Shown: positions 47,401 to 58,497, counted from the first letter of the stretch. The stretch: DNA of 64,000 bases from Hippophae tibetana (GCA_037013495.1 CM072811.1:11537190-11601189), one strand, 5' to 3'. Notes: generated by a model from the sequence alone, not told the origin. Made by a program: numbers and translations.

Positions 47401-47985
47401 CTATCAAAGAAGAGGAAGCTGGGAGATTATGAAACTGTCATGCTAAATGAGGAGTGCAGTGCAGTTCTTCAAAGAAAAATGCCACAGAAATTGAAAGACT
47501 CAGGGAGTTTTACAATACCTTGTACTATAGGAAGTTGCAATTTTGATAAAGTCCTATATGATTTAGGAGCAAGCATTAATTTGATGCCACTTTCTGTTTT
47601 TAGGAAACTAGGCTTGGGAGAAGTGAAGCCCACTTCAATCTCTCTACAATTAGTTGATCGATCGGTGAAATATCCTCGAGGGGTAATTGAGGATGTTTTA
47701 ATTAAAGTTGACAAATTTATTTTCCCTGTAGATTTTGTAGTGCTTGACATGGTGGAAGATAAAGAGGTACTGTTCATATTGGGGAGACCGTTCCTTGCAA
47801 CTGGAAGAATATTGATTGATGTTCAGCAAGGAAAGCTCATTCTATGGGTGCAAGATGAACAAGTGACTTTTGATGTTTTTGAAGCAATGAAATTTCCAAG
47901 TGAGGTACATTCTTGTTTTCAAATTAACACTCTTGACAGGATAATCTCGGAAAATTTGAGGAGAGAACTCCATTGTTACCACTAG
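47401..47985 (+). pseudogene. Gypsy aspartic protease
   Basis: In frame with gag. The active site reads 'LYDLGASINLMPLSVF' (near 47556); DLGAS is usual for Athila protease. It is followed by 'EVLFILGRPFLATGRILIDV', the second conserved block. The frame ends at 47985 and pol continues in another frame from 47973, a short overlap. Confidence 0.8.
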
Positions 47986-49820
47986 AAGCTTGCCTTATGA
48001 AATCTGCAACAATTGAGGAGGAAGATGAGGGAATGAGACAATGTTCCGAATTACTGGCAGCACTTGATGAATATTTGTTCAGTGATGAAACATTCACGGA
48101 GTTAAAAACAAATGAAACTCCAACCTCAATGGTAAATAAGGAAGCCAATAAGATTGAGCTAAAGCCACTACCGTCCCATCTAAGGTATGCCTATCTTGAA
48201 GACTTTGAATCCTTTCCTGTTATTATTAACAATTATTTGAATGATGAAGAGGAAAACAAGCTATTAGGAGTTCTTCGGACTCACAAAGCGGAAATTGGAT
48301 GGACAATGACGGACATCAAAGGGATTAGCAACTTTGTTTGCATGCATAAAATCTTGATGAATGAGGATTACAAGCCCATAATTCAGCCACAAAGGCGCTT
48401 AAACCCAACAATGCAAAAAGTGATCAAGGATGAGGTGATTAAGCTTTTGGATGTCGGGGTAATTTATCCGATTTTAGATAGTGCTTGGGTAAGCCCAATT
48501 CATTGTGTACCAAAGAAATGAGGAATCACAGTTGTAGAAAATGAAAACAATGAGCTTATTCCAATAAGGACAGTGACTGGGTGGAGAGTGTGTATTGATT
48601 ATCAAAAGTTGAACAACGCCACCCGAAAAGATCATTTTCCTTTACCATTTATTGATCAGATGTTGGAAAGATTGGTTGGACATGCTTATTATTGTTTCCT
48701 TGATGGATATTCGGGATACAACCAAATTGCAATTGCACCAGAGGATCAAGATAAGACAACATTTACATGCCCTTATGGTATTTTTGCATACAGATAGATT
48801 CCATTCGGTTTATGTAATGCGCCTACAACTTTCCAAAGATGCATGATAGCGATTTTCTTTGATATGGTCGAAAAGTATATTGAGGTTTTTATGGATAATT
48901 TTTCTGTTTTTGGCCATTCTTTTGATAATTTCTTGCATAATCTCTCTTTAGTCTTGCAGCATTGTAAAGACACAAATTTAGTGCTAAATTGGGAGAAATT
49001 TCACTTCATGGTTCAAGAAGGAATTGTTTTTGGCCATCGGATTTCAGCAAAGGGAATAGAAGTGGACTGTGCAACGGTGGAAGTGATCGAAAAATTACAA
49101 CCTCCAACAACTGTAAAGAGCGTTAGAAGTTTCTTGGGACATGCTGGGTTTTATAGAAGATTTATTAAAGATTTTTCAAAAATAACAAAACCGCTTTGCA
49201 GTTTGTTAGTTAAAAATGCACAGTTTGATTTTTCTTCTGCTTATTTGTAGGCTCTTAACCTTTTGAAGGAAAAGCTCACTTCGGCTACTATAATTTGTGC
49301 ACCGGATTGGAGTCTTCCATTTGAGGTAATGTGTGATGCCAGTGACTATGCGATAGGTGTTGTTTTGGGCCAAAGGAAGAATAAGTTGCTGCATGTGATT
49401 TATTATGCAAGTAGGACATTGACAGATGCACAACTTAATTATGCAACAACTGAGAAAGAACTTTTGGTAGTAGTGTTTGCATTTGATAAGTTTAGATCTT
49501 ATTTAATTGGGTCTAAAATCATTTTTTATACTGATCATTCTGCTCTTAAGTATTTGCTAGCCAAGAAAGATGCCAAATCGCGATTATTAAGATGGATTCT
49601 TCTCTTGCAAGAATTTGACTTAGAAATCCAGGATAAGAAGGGAACCGAAAATTTGGTTGATGACCATTTTTCCAGGTTGGAGGAAGATTACCTTGAGATT
49701 GAAGGAAAAATTAATGAAATATTTCATGATGAGCAATTGCTTGCTATCCGAACGGCTCCATGGTTTGCTGATCATGCAAATTATTTGGTCAAGAAAATTT
49801 TACCTCCTGACATGTCTTAG
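47973..49820 (+). pseudogene. Gypsy reverse transcriptase and RNase H
   Basis: Blocks in order: 'GWTMTDIKGI', 'DVGVIYPILDSAWVSPIHCV', TGA at 48519, 'TGWRVCIDYQKLNNATRKDH', 'YCFLDGYSGYNQIAIAPEDQ', TAG at 48796, 'IPFGLCNAPTTFQRC', the catalytic box as 'FMDNFSVFG', connection domain 'LGHAGFYRRFIKDFSKITKP', TAG at 49248, then RNase H with 'VMCDASDYAIGVVLGQRK' and 'FYTDHSALKYLL'. The second catalytic Asp of F-M-D-D is Asn, so this RT would be dead even without the stops. Confidence 0.85.
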
Positions 49821-50998
49821 CAACAAAGAAGGAAATTCTTTTCTGATTTGAAACAATATTTTTGGGATGAACCTTACTTGTATAAACATTGTGCAGATCA
49901 AATTATTAGAAGATGTGTGCCGGAGGAAGAAATGGAAAGCATTCTTCGTCATTGCCATTCGAAGGAAGTTGGAGGACATTTTGGTGGAACAAAAACAGCA
50001 GCAAAAATTTTACAATCTGGATTCTAATGGCCTTTATTGTTTAAAGATGCTTTCAAGTTTGTTTCAATGTGTGATGATTGCCAAAGGAGTGGAAATATTT
50101 CACGAAGACATGAAATGCCCTTAAATAATATTTTGATTATTGATTTATTTGATGTTTGGGACATGAAATGCCCTTAAATAATACATTCTTGTTGGTGTAG
50201 ATTATGTCTCTAAATAGGTGGAAGCAGTTGCCTTGCCTACCAATGATGCTAGGGTTGTGATCAATTTTCTCAAGAAGAACATATTTTCTAGATTTGGCAC
50301 ACCTAGAGCAATTATAAGTGATGGAGGTAAGCATTTTTGCAATAACCAATTTGAGGCTTTATTGCAGAAATATGGAGTAACACATCAGATAGAAACACCT
50401 TACCATCCTCAAACTAGTGGACAAGTTGAAGTGTCAAACCAAGAGTTGAAGAGGATCCTTGAAAAGACTGTAAATAACTCACGCAAGGATTGGTCAAGGA
50501 AACTAGATGATGCACTTTGGGCCTATAGGATAGCTTTCAAGACACCTATCGGCATGTCTCCATACTGATTGGTGTATGGAAAATCCTGTCACCTTCCAGT
50601 TGATTTGGAACATTGGGCATAATGGGCAATTAAAATTTTGAATTTTGATCTTAAGGCAGCAGGTGAAAAGAGGGTGTTGCAATTGAATGAGATGGATGAA
50701 ATGAGGAATGATATTTATGAGAATTCCCGAATATACAAGGACAAGACAAAGGTTTGGCATGATAAGCACATTTTGAGGCGAAACTTTGAGGTGGAACAGA
50801 AAGTGCTGCTTTATGATTCCCGTCTCAGACTTTTTCCGAGAAAGCTAAAATCTCGTTGGTGAGGAGCTTTTCTAGTAACCAAGGTGTTAACTTATGGAGC
50901 AGTTGAGATCAGTCATGAAATAAAAGGAACTTTCAAGGTGAATGGACAATGGTTGAAGCCATATTTTGACGGAGAATTCAACAAGCAGAAAGTCTAGC
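49821..50998 (+). pseudogene. Gypsy integrase
   Basis: The zinc-binding HHCC region is recognisable ('HCHSKEVGGHFGGTKTAAKI', then 'CDDCQRSG' in another frame). The core has '[12 protein letters not shown]' (second Asp) and '[20 protein letters not shown]' (Glu). The part that should carry the first catalytic Asp is replaced by a duplicated 24-mer (50107-50183). The C-terminal domain ends near 'VNGQWLKPYF' at 50975. At least four stops or frame changes. Confidence 0.82.
50107..50183 (+). repeat. Duplicated 24-mer replacing part of integrase
   Basis: The segment starting GACATGAAATGCCCTTAAAT occurs at 50107-50130 and again at 50160-50183. Between and after the copies the expected 'GIDFMGPF'-type codons are missing, so duplication and deletion happened together. 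Confidence 0.85.
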
Positions 50999-51023
50999 TA
51001 ATGACTATAACTTAAAGCGCTTA

Positions 51024-51275
51024 ATGGGAGGCAACCCATCAAATTTGTTTTCTCATCTTTTATCTCATTTTATTTTAGCAATTTTAAATTTAAATTTTAA
51101 GTTTTGGTGAATTATTAGTAAGATTTTAAATCCTACAATTCATTTTATGATAATTTTATTTGTCTTGTCTTGCAGGTAAAAATAAATAAATTTGCACGTT
51201 CACCGCTGGCGAGAATCGATTTAAATTGGATTTTCACTGCGGCAGTTTTTCTTTCTTACATTGAGGACAATGTAA
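51024..51275 (+). other. Conserved post-pol hairpins
   Basis: ATGGG-AGGCAA-CCCAT at 51024-51039 and TTACATTG-AGGA-CAATGTAA at 51256-51275, followed by 'ggttttggttggggta'. Both hairpins recur in the non-autonomous element (8252-8267, 7996-8015). Confidence 0.7.
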
Positions 51276-52830
51276 GGTTTTGGTTGGGGTACGGTAAACG
51301 GTAAATATTTTCTTCGCTTCATTTTTAGTAGTTTTGTTTGTGTGTTTATTTGTGTTTAATTTTGATTTTTCATTTATTTTTCTGCATTTTGGTTTAATTT
51401 CTTTTATTTGATTATTGTATTATTTCTTTCTTTCTCATTTGCATTTTTACTTGTTTTAATTTGCATGTTGATGACAATAGTGTGATTGTAATAACAAGTA
51501 GCTTTTAGAAGACATTAAATTTTGCTTCGGTCTAAAGATAATTTCAAATGTTGATTTTACCTAGTTGGCAACTCTTTTGGTATGTGGTACGATTTGGTTG
51601 ATTAGTCTAAATGCTTAGAGAAGTCTTATGTGCGAATTTTTCATGGAAATTTTTGTGATCTCAACAAACTCTAGAACTTATTTGAAAACCTCTTGAGGTG
51701 AAATAATTTGGAATTGCACTCTTTAGGATATGATGTAGACCATTTTTGGATTGATTGTGCCATTTTAAGCCTACCTTGTTATCCTTATATCACTAGTTAC
51801 CTCTTTGAGCCTATTTAAATATATTGTTAGCCTTACTTTTCTTTCTTTTTTCCTTATATAACCTACCTTTTATTTATCCAATATATATATATATATATAT
51901 ATAATTCCTACCTTATTTGTTAAGAGCACTTAATTTTGAACACAAACTTTTCAAGAGAAATTGGAGTAAGGATGGAATAAAAAAAATTCTTCCACATATA
52001 TTGGAAGAAATTGGTTGAGGGTTATGTCTTTTCAAGAGCAATTGGAGTAAGGATGGAATAAAAAAAAGGGCCTTCACAATCTAGTAAATAAAAGAGTGTT
52101 AGTGATGGATGTACTGAGGTGAAAGATTGAGGAAGAATTTTTGTTTATCTTTGAAAAAATGGGTTATGATCGGAAGAAACAATTTGGGTTAAATGGTGTT
52201 ACTCTTTTACTTAATTGGTTGTGTTTAATATAATAAGTGCTTTTGTTTGTATTTTGACACTTCCTGTTCTTTCTTAACCAAATACCTAAGACTAACATTA
52301 CAAGCCTCATAAAGTTCTATTGATCCGAAGTGGTGTACTTTCCTTCATTAGTGGAGAGAGGTTTGAAAAGTGAGCCAATGGAGTTTGAGATTTCACTTTT
52401 TTGTTTGTGGATGTTGTGCATAATATTATCCAGGCATTATGGCTATTGGTTTGTGGTTTGATGGATTTTTAAGAGTCAATAACAAAAGTGAAATTGGCAT
52501 TTGAGATTTCTTAAAGCTTAGGTGACATTTAATTATTCTATGTGTTGTGTGTTATTTACAATTTTTGAGACATTTGTGCAAATTAATTGTTGTGTGATTT
52601 TATTGTTTTGAGTTAGGATAGTTATAGGTAAGATGTTTATGGGTATCATCACTGGAAGCACTCACGAGACTACAACTCATCCTACTAGGGTCGCCTAGGG
52701 GTTTAAAGGCTTATTGCATATACTTAATGTAATTTTGTAAATAGAATAAATTTTCTTTGAATTTTTCTTTTAATGTCTCTTTTGAATTTATTCATAGATC
52801 GATTTTCTTGCTAGAGACTAGCAAGAATCT
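51276..52830 (+). other. Gypsy 3' non-coding region
   Basis: No env-like frame. Contains an (AT)n run (51882-51903) and a direct duplication of 'ttggagtaaggatggaataa' (51961-51983, 52041-52062). Near 52680 'gtcgcctaggggtttaaagg' matches the reverse complement of about 6495-6520 in the non-autonomous element. Confidence 0.6.
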
Positions 52831-52843
52831 GGTTGGGGGTTGT
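52831..52843 (+). other. Polypurine tract
   Basis: GGTTGGGGGTTGT directly before the LTR start TGATAAGAG. Confidence 0.75.
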
Positions 52844-54274
52844 TGATAAGAGTCAAATTATTGCGTTTTTGTTATGATTTAAATGTTGATATTGGTGTGA
52901 AAAATTGTGTTTATTTGATTATTTAATCCACAAATGTCATTTCATGGGTATTTCGTGTTTAAAGTGCAATTTCAGGTAAAATCATGATTTTGGATAAGTT
53001 TGGGACAAATTGCAATGATCGGGATTGAGTGAAAATAAAAAGAAAACAAAGTTTCAAAATTTGGAAATCCCGTTGCCGGCGAGATGATTCTCGCCGCCGG
53101 CGAAAATCTTATAGAGAGCATGGCGAAAATATTCCCGAGAGCATGGATTTTGACATATGCAAATCTCACCACCGGCGAGACACCTTTATCCACCGGCCAA
53201 ATTATCTAGCCGCCGGCGAGAATCAGAGGAACCAAAATTTTAATTTTCCAGAAATCTCGCCGTGGCGAGAATAATGTCGAGTTTCGTCCGAAAACACAAT
53301 TTTTATGTTGTTTTGTTCCAAAATTGCCCCCAAAACCCTAGATCTATATATACCATAAGATGGAGAAAGTGGCCACGATAGATAGGAGGAGATCTGAGAC
53401 ATCTTTGGAAGAGAAAAAGGAAATTTTGGAGAGAAAGTTTGGAGAAGCTTGAAGGATTATCACCATTGTTGCTACCAAGTGTTCATCTTCAAGAGTTGTT
53501 CCATCACTTCTCCTTAGCTTTCATTTTCTGCATTTTATTCAGATTTGTTATTCATGGATTTAATTGAGATAATGTTTGTTCTTATTTCCATTATGAACTA
53601 ATTCATTTTTGCTAAGGCTATGATGTAGTTGAATCAAGAAAATCTGATTTCTTTTGTTATTGTTATATGAGTTCATTGTTTTCAAGTTGAGTATTTATTT
53701 CCATGCTTAATGCTTTTAAATTTCTGACCAAGATTTAGATTATTTGTTGCATTATATTGAGACCGAGAGGAGATGTGTAATGAATGCTTCTTTTGATAAA
53801 TACCGTATGTTGAATGCGAGTGTGAGAACTAATGCATGATGTATGTGGTTATTCTAGAAATTCCATAAATCGTAATGTGCTTGTTTGTGATTAAATCTTC
53901 ATAGAAATATAGTTGGTTTTCATAGATAAGTAATTCTAATATAACTTGAGAGAGTATTAGGTAAATTTGGGTTTTTCAACCATCACTTGTAGCTTTGATT
54001 CTCATATAACATGACTTGAAATCGGATTGAATTGATTTAGCGAAATCAAATGCCTTAGCGTTTTTAATCATTTGTGAACAACATTCAATTGTGTTATTTG
54101 CGTTTAGTTTTAAGTTAATTTGCTTCTTAAACAATTTCAAAAATTCGGTTTTCAAATAAAATTAGGATTAGTCAATTTTGGTACTTAGTAACGCCATTCC
54201 TTGTGGGTTTGATATCCATACTTTTGTACATTTTATTACTTGAACGATTCGTACACTTGCGAAAATACGCATCA
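52844..54274 (+). repeat. Gypsy 3' LTR
   Basis: 1,431 bp, TGATAAGAG...TACGCATCA. A GC-rich repeat block (53065-53280) lies upstream of a TATA-like TATATATA at 53345-53352, after which comes a purine-rich leader. Confidence 0.85.
53065..53280. repeat. GCCGGCGAGA repeats in LTR
   Basis: About six copies, direct and inverted, of 'ccgccggcgagaatc' and 'tctcgccgccggcg', in an otherwise AT-rich LTR, just upstream of the TATA box. Confidence 0.8.
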
Positions 54275-55392
54275 AAACTCCTAGCTCAACTAGCACTTCA
54301 CACCTTACTTGAATGGCTTTTCACACTCATACTAGGAGTCAAAGAATGAAATCTTTACTAAGCTATTGCATAAGAGAGAGTAGAGTTGTTTCTTTAGTAT
54401 GAGATATCCTCCCACATTCGATCATGGTCCATCTACTTCTTCCTCTATTGATTCATGTGATATATGCTTAATGCAGGGAATTCAGACTCTAAAAATTCCT
54501 TTTCACTAGGAACAACTCCTGGTTCATTAGTTCAAGTGGAATCCAATACCTGTAGTGCCTCACTTTCCTGAAAGCAGGAAGCACCGCATTCTTCTTATTA
54601 TATGAATACAAGTTGCTTTCTTATTGGCTGTTATCACAATTCAATCAGAATTAGCTACGATAAATAAGAATATCGTAGTATAATCACAGGAAACATAATG
54701 GTTGTGACGTGAACAGTGCTTTGCTCCTCATATAGGCTACACGATGTTGACCCATTCCCATTCAATCTGTAGGTAAAACTCCTACCCTAACTAGAATGCT
54801 TTTTTGTAGTTATTGTTTTTCTCCTCATTAAGAAGCAAACCCTATTTTGAAGATCGGTTCTGAACATTCTTCCTATCCGGGGTATCTTGTTATTCTTCCT
54901 TAAGTTAGGAGGTCTGCTAGCGGATATAATGGATTCAATTCAAGAAGTCTCTCTTTCGGTCGAGTGCTTTCATCCCTGTAGAACGAGTAGAGCTAGAGCT
55001 AAATGATTGCTTTTGGGAAAGATTGGTGGTTTATCGCCTTGGGTGAGATAGAGATTCCTAAGAGGATTGAGAACGCATCTCTCGGGCTAAGCTCCTAAGG
55101 AGAGGAATAGGACTCCGCTTGGCTGCCCTGAAGCAGCTATTTGAGAAGCTAAGTTTCGAAGTTCAGGAGACCGACGTATTCCGCTCGATTTAATAAATTC
55201 TACTATTTCTTTCCTGAATTAAGAGCAATAAGACTTCATTTATTTCTCTATATAAATAGATCCAATTCTTAATCTAAGAGCGTTAAGCATACGTAGGAGG
55301 GAACGAATGAAACCAGAATGATGCTCCTAATGATCCAACTTCTCCGCCCATATTTCCTATTCATGCCATCAATCCTCCTAGCCTTTTCTATT

Positions 55393-55710
55393 TGAGTATA
55401 ACAGAGCAAATGATGGTATAACAATGAACATCAGGATGATACTAGGAAATATGGTCCAAAGAATCTCGATAGTAGTTCCATGAACAATCCTTTGCGGGAA
55501 TGGATTTTTTTGATAGTGGAAATGCCATAAAGCGCGAACCAAGATCCATGATACGAAAACCAAAATAAGAATGAGGAAGAAAAAGATATCGTGATGTAAA
55601 TCTATTATTCCTTGCATCATAGGTGTTGCTGCATCTTGAGATCCTAATTGCCATGGTTCCGCTGCATCACAAGGAGCAATTGTGAGGAATAGCCATTCTA
55701 GAACAATCAT
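55393..55710 (-). pseudogene. cox2: cox2 (cytochrome c oxidase subunit II), 5' part only
   Basis: Starts at ATG 55710 ('[20 protein letters not shown]') and matches plant mitochondrial Cox2 for about 106 residues. This covers the intermembrane N-terminus and both membrane helices ('[18 protein letters not shown]' and '[19 protein letters not shown]'). The match stops after 'FALLYS', where MDEVV should follow. Five foreign codons and a TAG come instead. The copper-binding C-terminal domain is absent, so it cannot work. The break lies beside the repeat 'tcatgccatcaatcctcc', which points to repeat-mediated mitochondrial rearrangement before or during transfer. Confidence 0.92.
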
Positions 55711-55738
55711 TTTGTTTGGTTCATTCTTTGACTGCTCT

Positions 55739-55764
55739 CCCCCCCCCCCCCCCCCCAAAAAAAA
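55739..55764. repeat. C18-A8 homopolymer tract
   Basis: Eighteen C followed by eight A, about 30 bases upstream of the cox2 start. The true length may be uncertain, since sequencing often miscounts such runs. Confidence 0.8.
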
Positions 55765-56875
55765 CGAAGAAAGACTAGTCGGAAATCACCGGTTGGGTTT
55801 GTACAACCAAGAAAGACATGGGACTTTCTGATTTACAACCACTCTCAATGCACACTTTCTATATATCTATCTAGTTGTATACTATAGAAAGAGTCTCGTT
55901 CAAGCTCCTGCTCATAGAGAATGTTGGTAGTACTCGCCTTCTTCTTCCCACTAAACGAATCCTCGTGCTTGAGTAGAAGTGGCTTCCTATCTTCGCCCTC
56001 TAGCATTCAATCTCCACTTTAATTTTCCCGGCTCCAAGTCCATTTCCGCTCGTAGATGGGATCTAGGTGTTGTTGCTTCCAAGCCTTGCCAACTAGAATA
56101 GTTGTGGCGATGGCACTTTAATATCAGAAAAATTCTCCATTTCCCCTCTTTCATTAAGTAACTCTCCCTTTCCTTTTGTCGAGTGACTTCGTTCGTCCTC
56201 TTCCTGAATGTATACAGTGAGTCAAATCTGATGTACCCTTGCCTCTAAATCTGGCACCACATAAAAATTGAATAAAATAAGAAAATCTCGTATGCATAAA
56301 GGCAAAATGAGTCTCTAAAAAGCTTTGTCTATTATGACTAAGTGAGACTAATTGATTTCGAGAGAGCATCGGGTGGTTTACTTGAAGCAACGAGTGAACG
56401 AGTGGACCGTGACGAGTGGTCAGGATTTTTTTAGGTATCAGAAAAATAGAAATTGACTTCGAGATAGCATCCGAGTCTCGCGCAATACAGTATAGGAAGT
56501 CCTTGTTTGAGTGAGATCTTCTAAAATGCCACAATAAGAAACTTTTCCACATAGAGGTTTCAGCCACTTAAGGCGAGAATGCATCCAAAAATTGTATTGG
56601 ATAGAGAAGAGTGCTCGGCCTTAGTGAAACAATTGTAGGTGTCAATGGACCAATTTCACTCATCGAATAAGAGTCCATCCACGACATGAGAGGAGTGAGA
56701 AAATTAGATTCTATGAGGCTTTCTTTTTTATCAAAAAAAATTGTGGTTACAACCCACTAATGAGACACGGGAGAGAACCGACCCACTGGTCTTGATCCCA
56801 TTCTATACGCACGAAATTTGTTTAGTAACAAGGTAACAAGAAGTAGGCTAAAGCCACAAAAGGGGCCTTTTATAT

Positions 56876-57010
56876 GTTGATAACCTAATTAATTAGGCTC
56901 AAACCTAATTAATCTAGACTGGCCAACAATAATTAATGCATGTGTAATTAGGTTAATTAGGTTATATGTTGATTAATTAGGTTGTCAACAATAATTAGGT
57001 ATTATAGCCT
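56876..57010. repeat. AACCTAATTA-family repeat, copy 5
   Basis: 'gataacctaattaattaggc', 'catgtgtaattaggttaatt' and 'aacaataattagg'. The middle part is shared with 34199-34225 in block 1. Confidence 0.75.
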
Positions 57011-57099
57011 TCACATATATTCATGCCATCAATCCTCCATTCTATACACTATTACTGAAGCCAATAACTCAAATAGAAAAGGTTGTATCACATCGAGAT

Positions 57100-57491
57100 G
57101 TCGATTTGTTTTCCGCCCCCAATGAGATGGGGAATTTGTATATTTTGAATTTTTGGCCCTTCATCTTTATGAATCGAGGCTCGGCCCGGCTCGCGTCATT
57201 CCAACAACCAACGGGGAGCACCTCAGTATACGATCGCGCGTAGTAACTGGGAGTCCTATTACACCTATGGCCAACTTCAATTCACCAAACCAAGGTTCAT
57301 CTCGTGTAGTGATTGTGGACTCATAAAAGGATATTGAGTAGACAGTTGATATATCAGACTCGACTCTATCTTTCGTAGCATGCATTCACATCCATGTCGC
57401 AACTAGATTCGATAAGCTACGTGTTTGGTGCACGGAGAACTGCCTTGGGTCCCTCACACTGACTTACTCATGGAAACCTTCCGGCCGCCCA
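57100..57491 (-). pseudogene. nad2: nad2 group II intron, 5' part
   Basis: Directly follows the nad2 exon end. It begins near 'tgggcggccggaaggtttcc' and continues 'ccaaggcagttctccgtgca', as expected for the intron after nad2 exon 4. No downstream exon is found, so the intron is cut off. The left limit is approximate. Confidence 0.6.
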
Positions 57492-58049
57492 ACGACCTAT
57501 AACGCTAGTCACTACTCCCATTGGGGCTAGGAAGTAAGCCCCACAACCCAAAACGACGAAGAAAAAATTACATTTACTACAAAAGCCGGCTAACCCTGCG
57601 TATAAGAACATAGTAATGGAGAATTTAATAGCCGAAATAGGATTTGTTTTGGCTAGAGTGCCCAAATAAGCTATATATTTGACATGGGTTTTCTGTAATT
57701 CTCAAACTATAGCGAATGCATCTATCGTCATTAATGCATAAATAAAGATACCAATTAGTAGTGATTCAATTCCTTCTATGGTGCCACATGAGAAACTAGT
57801 ACGAATATAACCTACATGTCCAATTGAACTATGAGCTAGAGGTCTTTTTACTTTCATTTGGGCCATGGAAGCTAGTGCTCCTAAGATCATAGAAGCAATG
57901 CTGTAGAAAAAGAAGATTTTTTGCAATGTAGCTCTATAGGAACCATAAATAGAAACACGTGAAATATTAGCAGAAATAGAGATTTTAGGCACAATAGAAA
58001 GGAATGCTATAACTGAGGTGGGTGAACCCTCATAGATATCAGGTAACCA
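57492..58049 (-). pseudogene. nad2: nad2 exon 4 (NADH dehydrogenase subunit 2)
   Basis: Encodes 'PDIYEGSPTSVIAFLSIVPK' through 'IGIFIYALMTIDAFAIV', a broken middle, then 'KTNPISAIKFSITMF' and 'PMGVVTSVIGR'. This is the core of complex I subunit ND2. Two frames are needed because of an in-frame stop and indels near 57660-57710. Several codons are in the pre-editing form usual in mitochondrial DNA (for example 'KISISANISRVSIYGS', 'VKRPLAHSSIGHVGYIR'). The fragment therefore came from DNA, not from edited RNA. Confidence 0.9.
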
Positions 58050-58085
58050 CATATATAGAGTCAAAAGAGATATCAGGTGCCCAAC
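58034..58085. other. Junction with duplicated 'agatatcaggt'
   Basis: The start of the nad2 exon appears twice, 34 bases apart (58034-58050 'agatatcaggtaaccac', 58068-58085 'agatatcaggtgcccaac'). The second copy runs straight into a gypsy gag sequence. Confidence 0.75.
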
Positions 58086-58241
58086 TATTTGTAGCATTTG
58101 AAACATCACTGGTTTTAGTTCAAACTGATTAGCTTGAATGTTTGGCCTTGTAATACTTGGATTCAGCCATTCCAATATGGGTATTACATATTCATTCATA
58201 GTTCTATCCCTATCATCCATTAAGGGAATCTGGTTATTCAA
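58086..58241 (-). pseudogene. Gypsy gag N-terminal fragment fused to nad2
   Basis: The minus frame begins at 58241 and has 'SITRPNIQANQFELKPVMFQ', a diagnostic block near the start of Athila/Tat gag. It joins nad2 in the same reading frame, giving a 179-codon chimeric frame by chance (57702-58241). Confidence 0.8.
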
Positions 58242-58497
58242 ATTTATGTCATTATTGTTTATTTCTATGGGATATTGGGTGACAATGTTTTTTTTCTTAT
58301 TAATCTCAAAGTAAGCTCAATTTTGGGATCTAAATGCAATATTTATCCCTCATGGACACTGCTTATGCAATAGAACCAACTATATTCTATTAGCACTAAG
58401 GATATACCAAAATTAAAATAAATAAAATTTAAATATAAATAACTAAGATAAATAAATAAATAAGTAAATAAAAATAAATAAATAAATAAATTAGTAT
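58242..58497. repeat. Probable gypsy 5' leader and (AAAT)n repeat
   Basis: 58242-58383 is likely the leader of the fused gag fragment. 58384-58497 is a simple (AAAT)n-type tract up to the next LTR. No gene. Confidence 0.5.

Larger units (their letters stand above)
45392..54274 (+). mobile_element. Ty3/gypsy retrotransposon, Athila/Tat type, 5' LTR truncated
   Basis: Order: a 197-bp LTR end (45392-45588), tRNA-Asp-like primer site, gag, protease, RT, RNase H, integrase, a 1.8-kb non-coding region, polypurine tract and a full 3' LTR (52844-54274). The end of the 3' LTR matches the 5' remnant closely. Domain order and motifs place it in the Athila/Tat branch. About ten in-frame stops and some frame changes make it inactive. 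No env-like ORF follows pol. A target duplication cannot be tested because the 5' LTR start is lost. Confidence 0.85.
54275..58050. other. Nuclear mitochondrial DNA, block 3
   Basis: Carries truncated cox2 (55393-55710, minus), part of nad2 with its intron (57100-58049, minus) and AACCTAATTA-family repeats (56876-57010). The motif 'tcatgccatcaatcctcc' occurs at 55361 and 57021 here, with a variant inverted at 44501-44520 in block 2. That repeat sharing supports one mitochondrial source for the blocks. The frame at 56154-56567 (137 codons, minus) is not recognised. Other stretches hold nothing I can assign. Confidence 0.75.

Noticed and set aside
51276..52830. env-like ORF after gypsy pol
   Set aside because: Frames are short and broken and the sequence is AT-rich non-coding with duplications.
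57702..58241. A 179-codon gene of its own
   Set aside because: It is a chance in-frame fusion of a gypsy gag fragment with nad2, not a gene.
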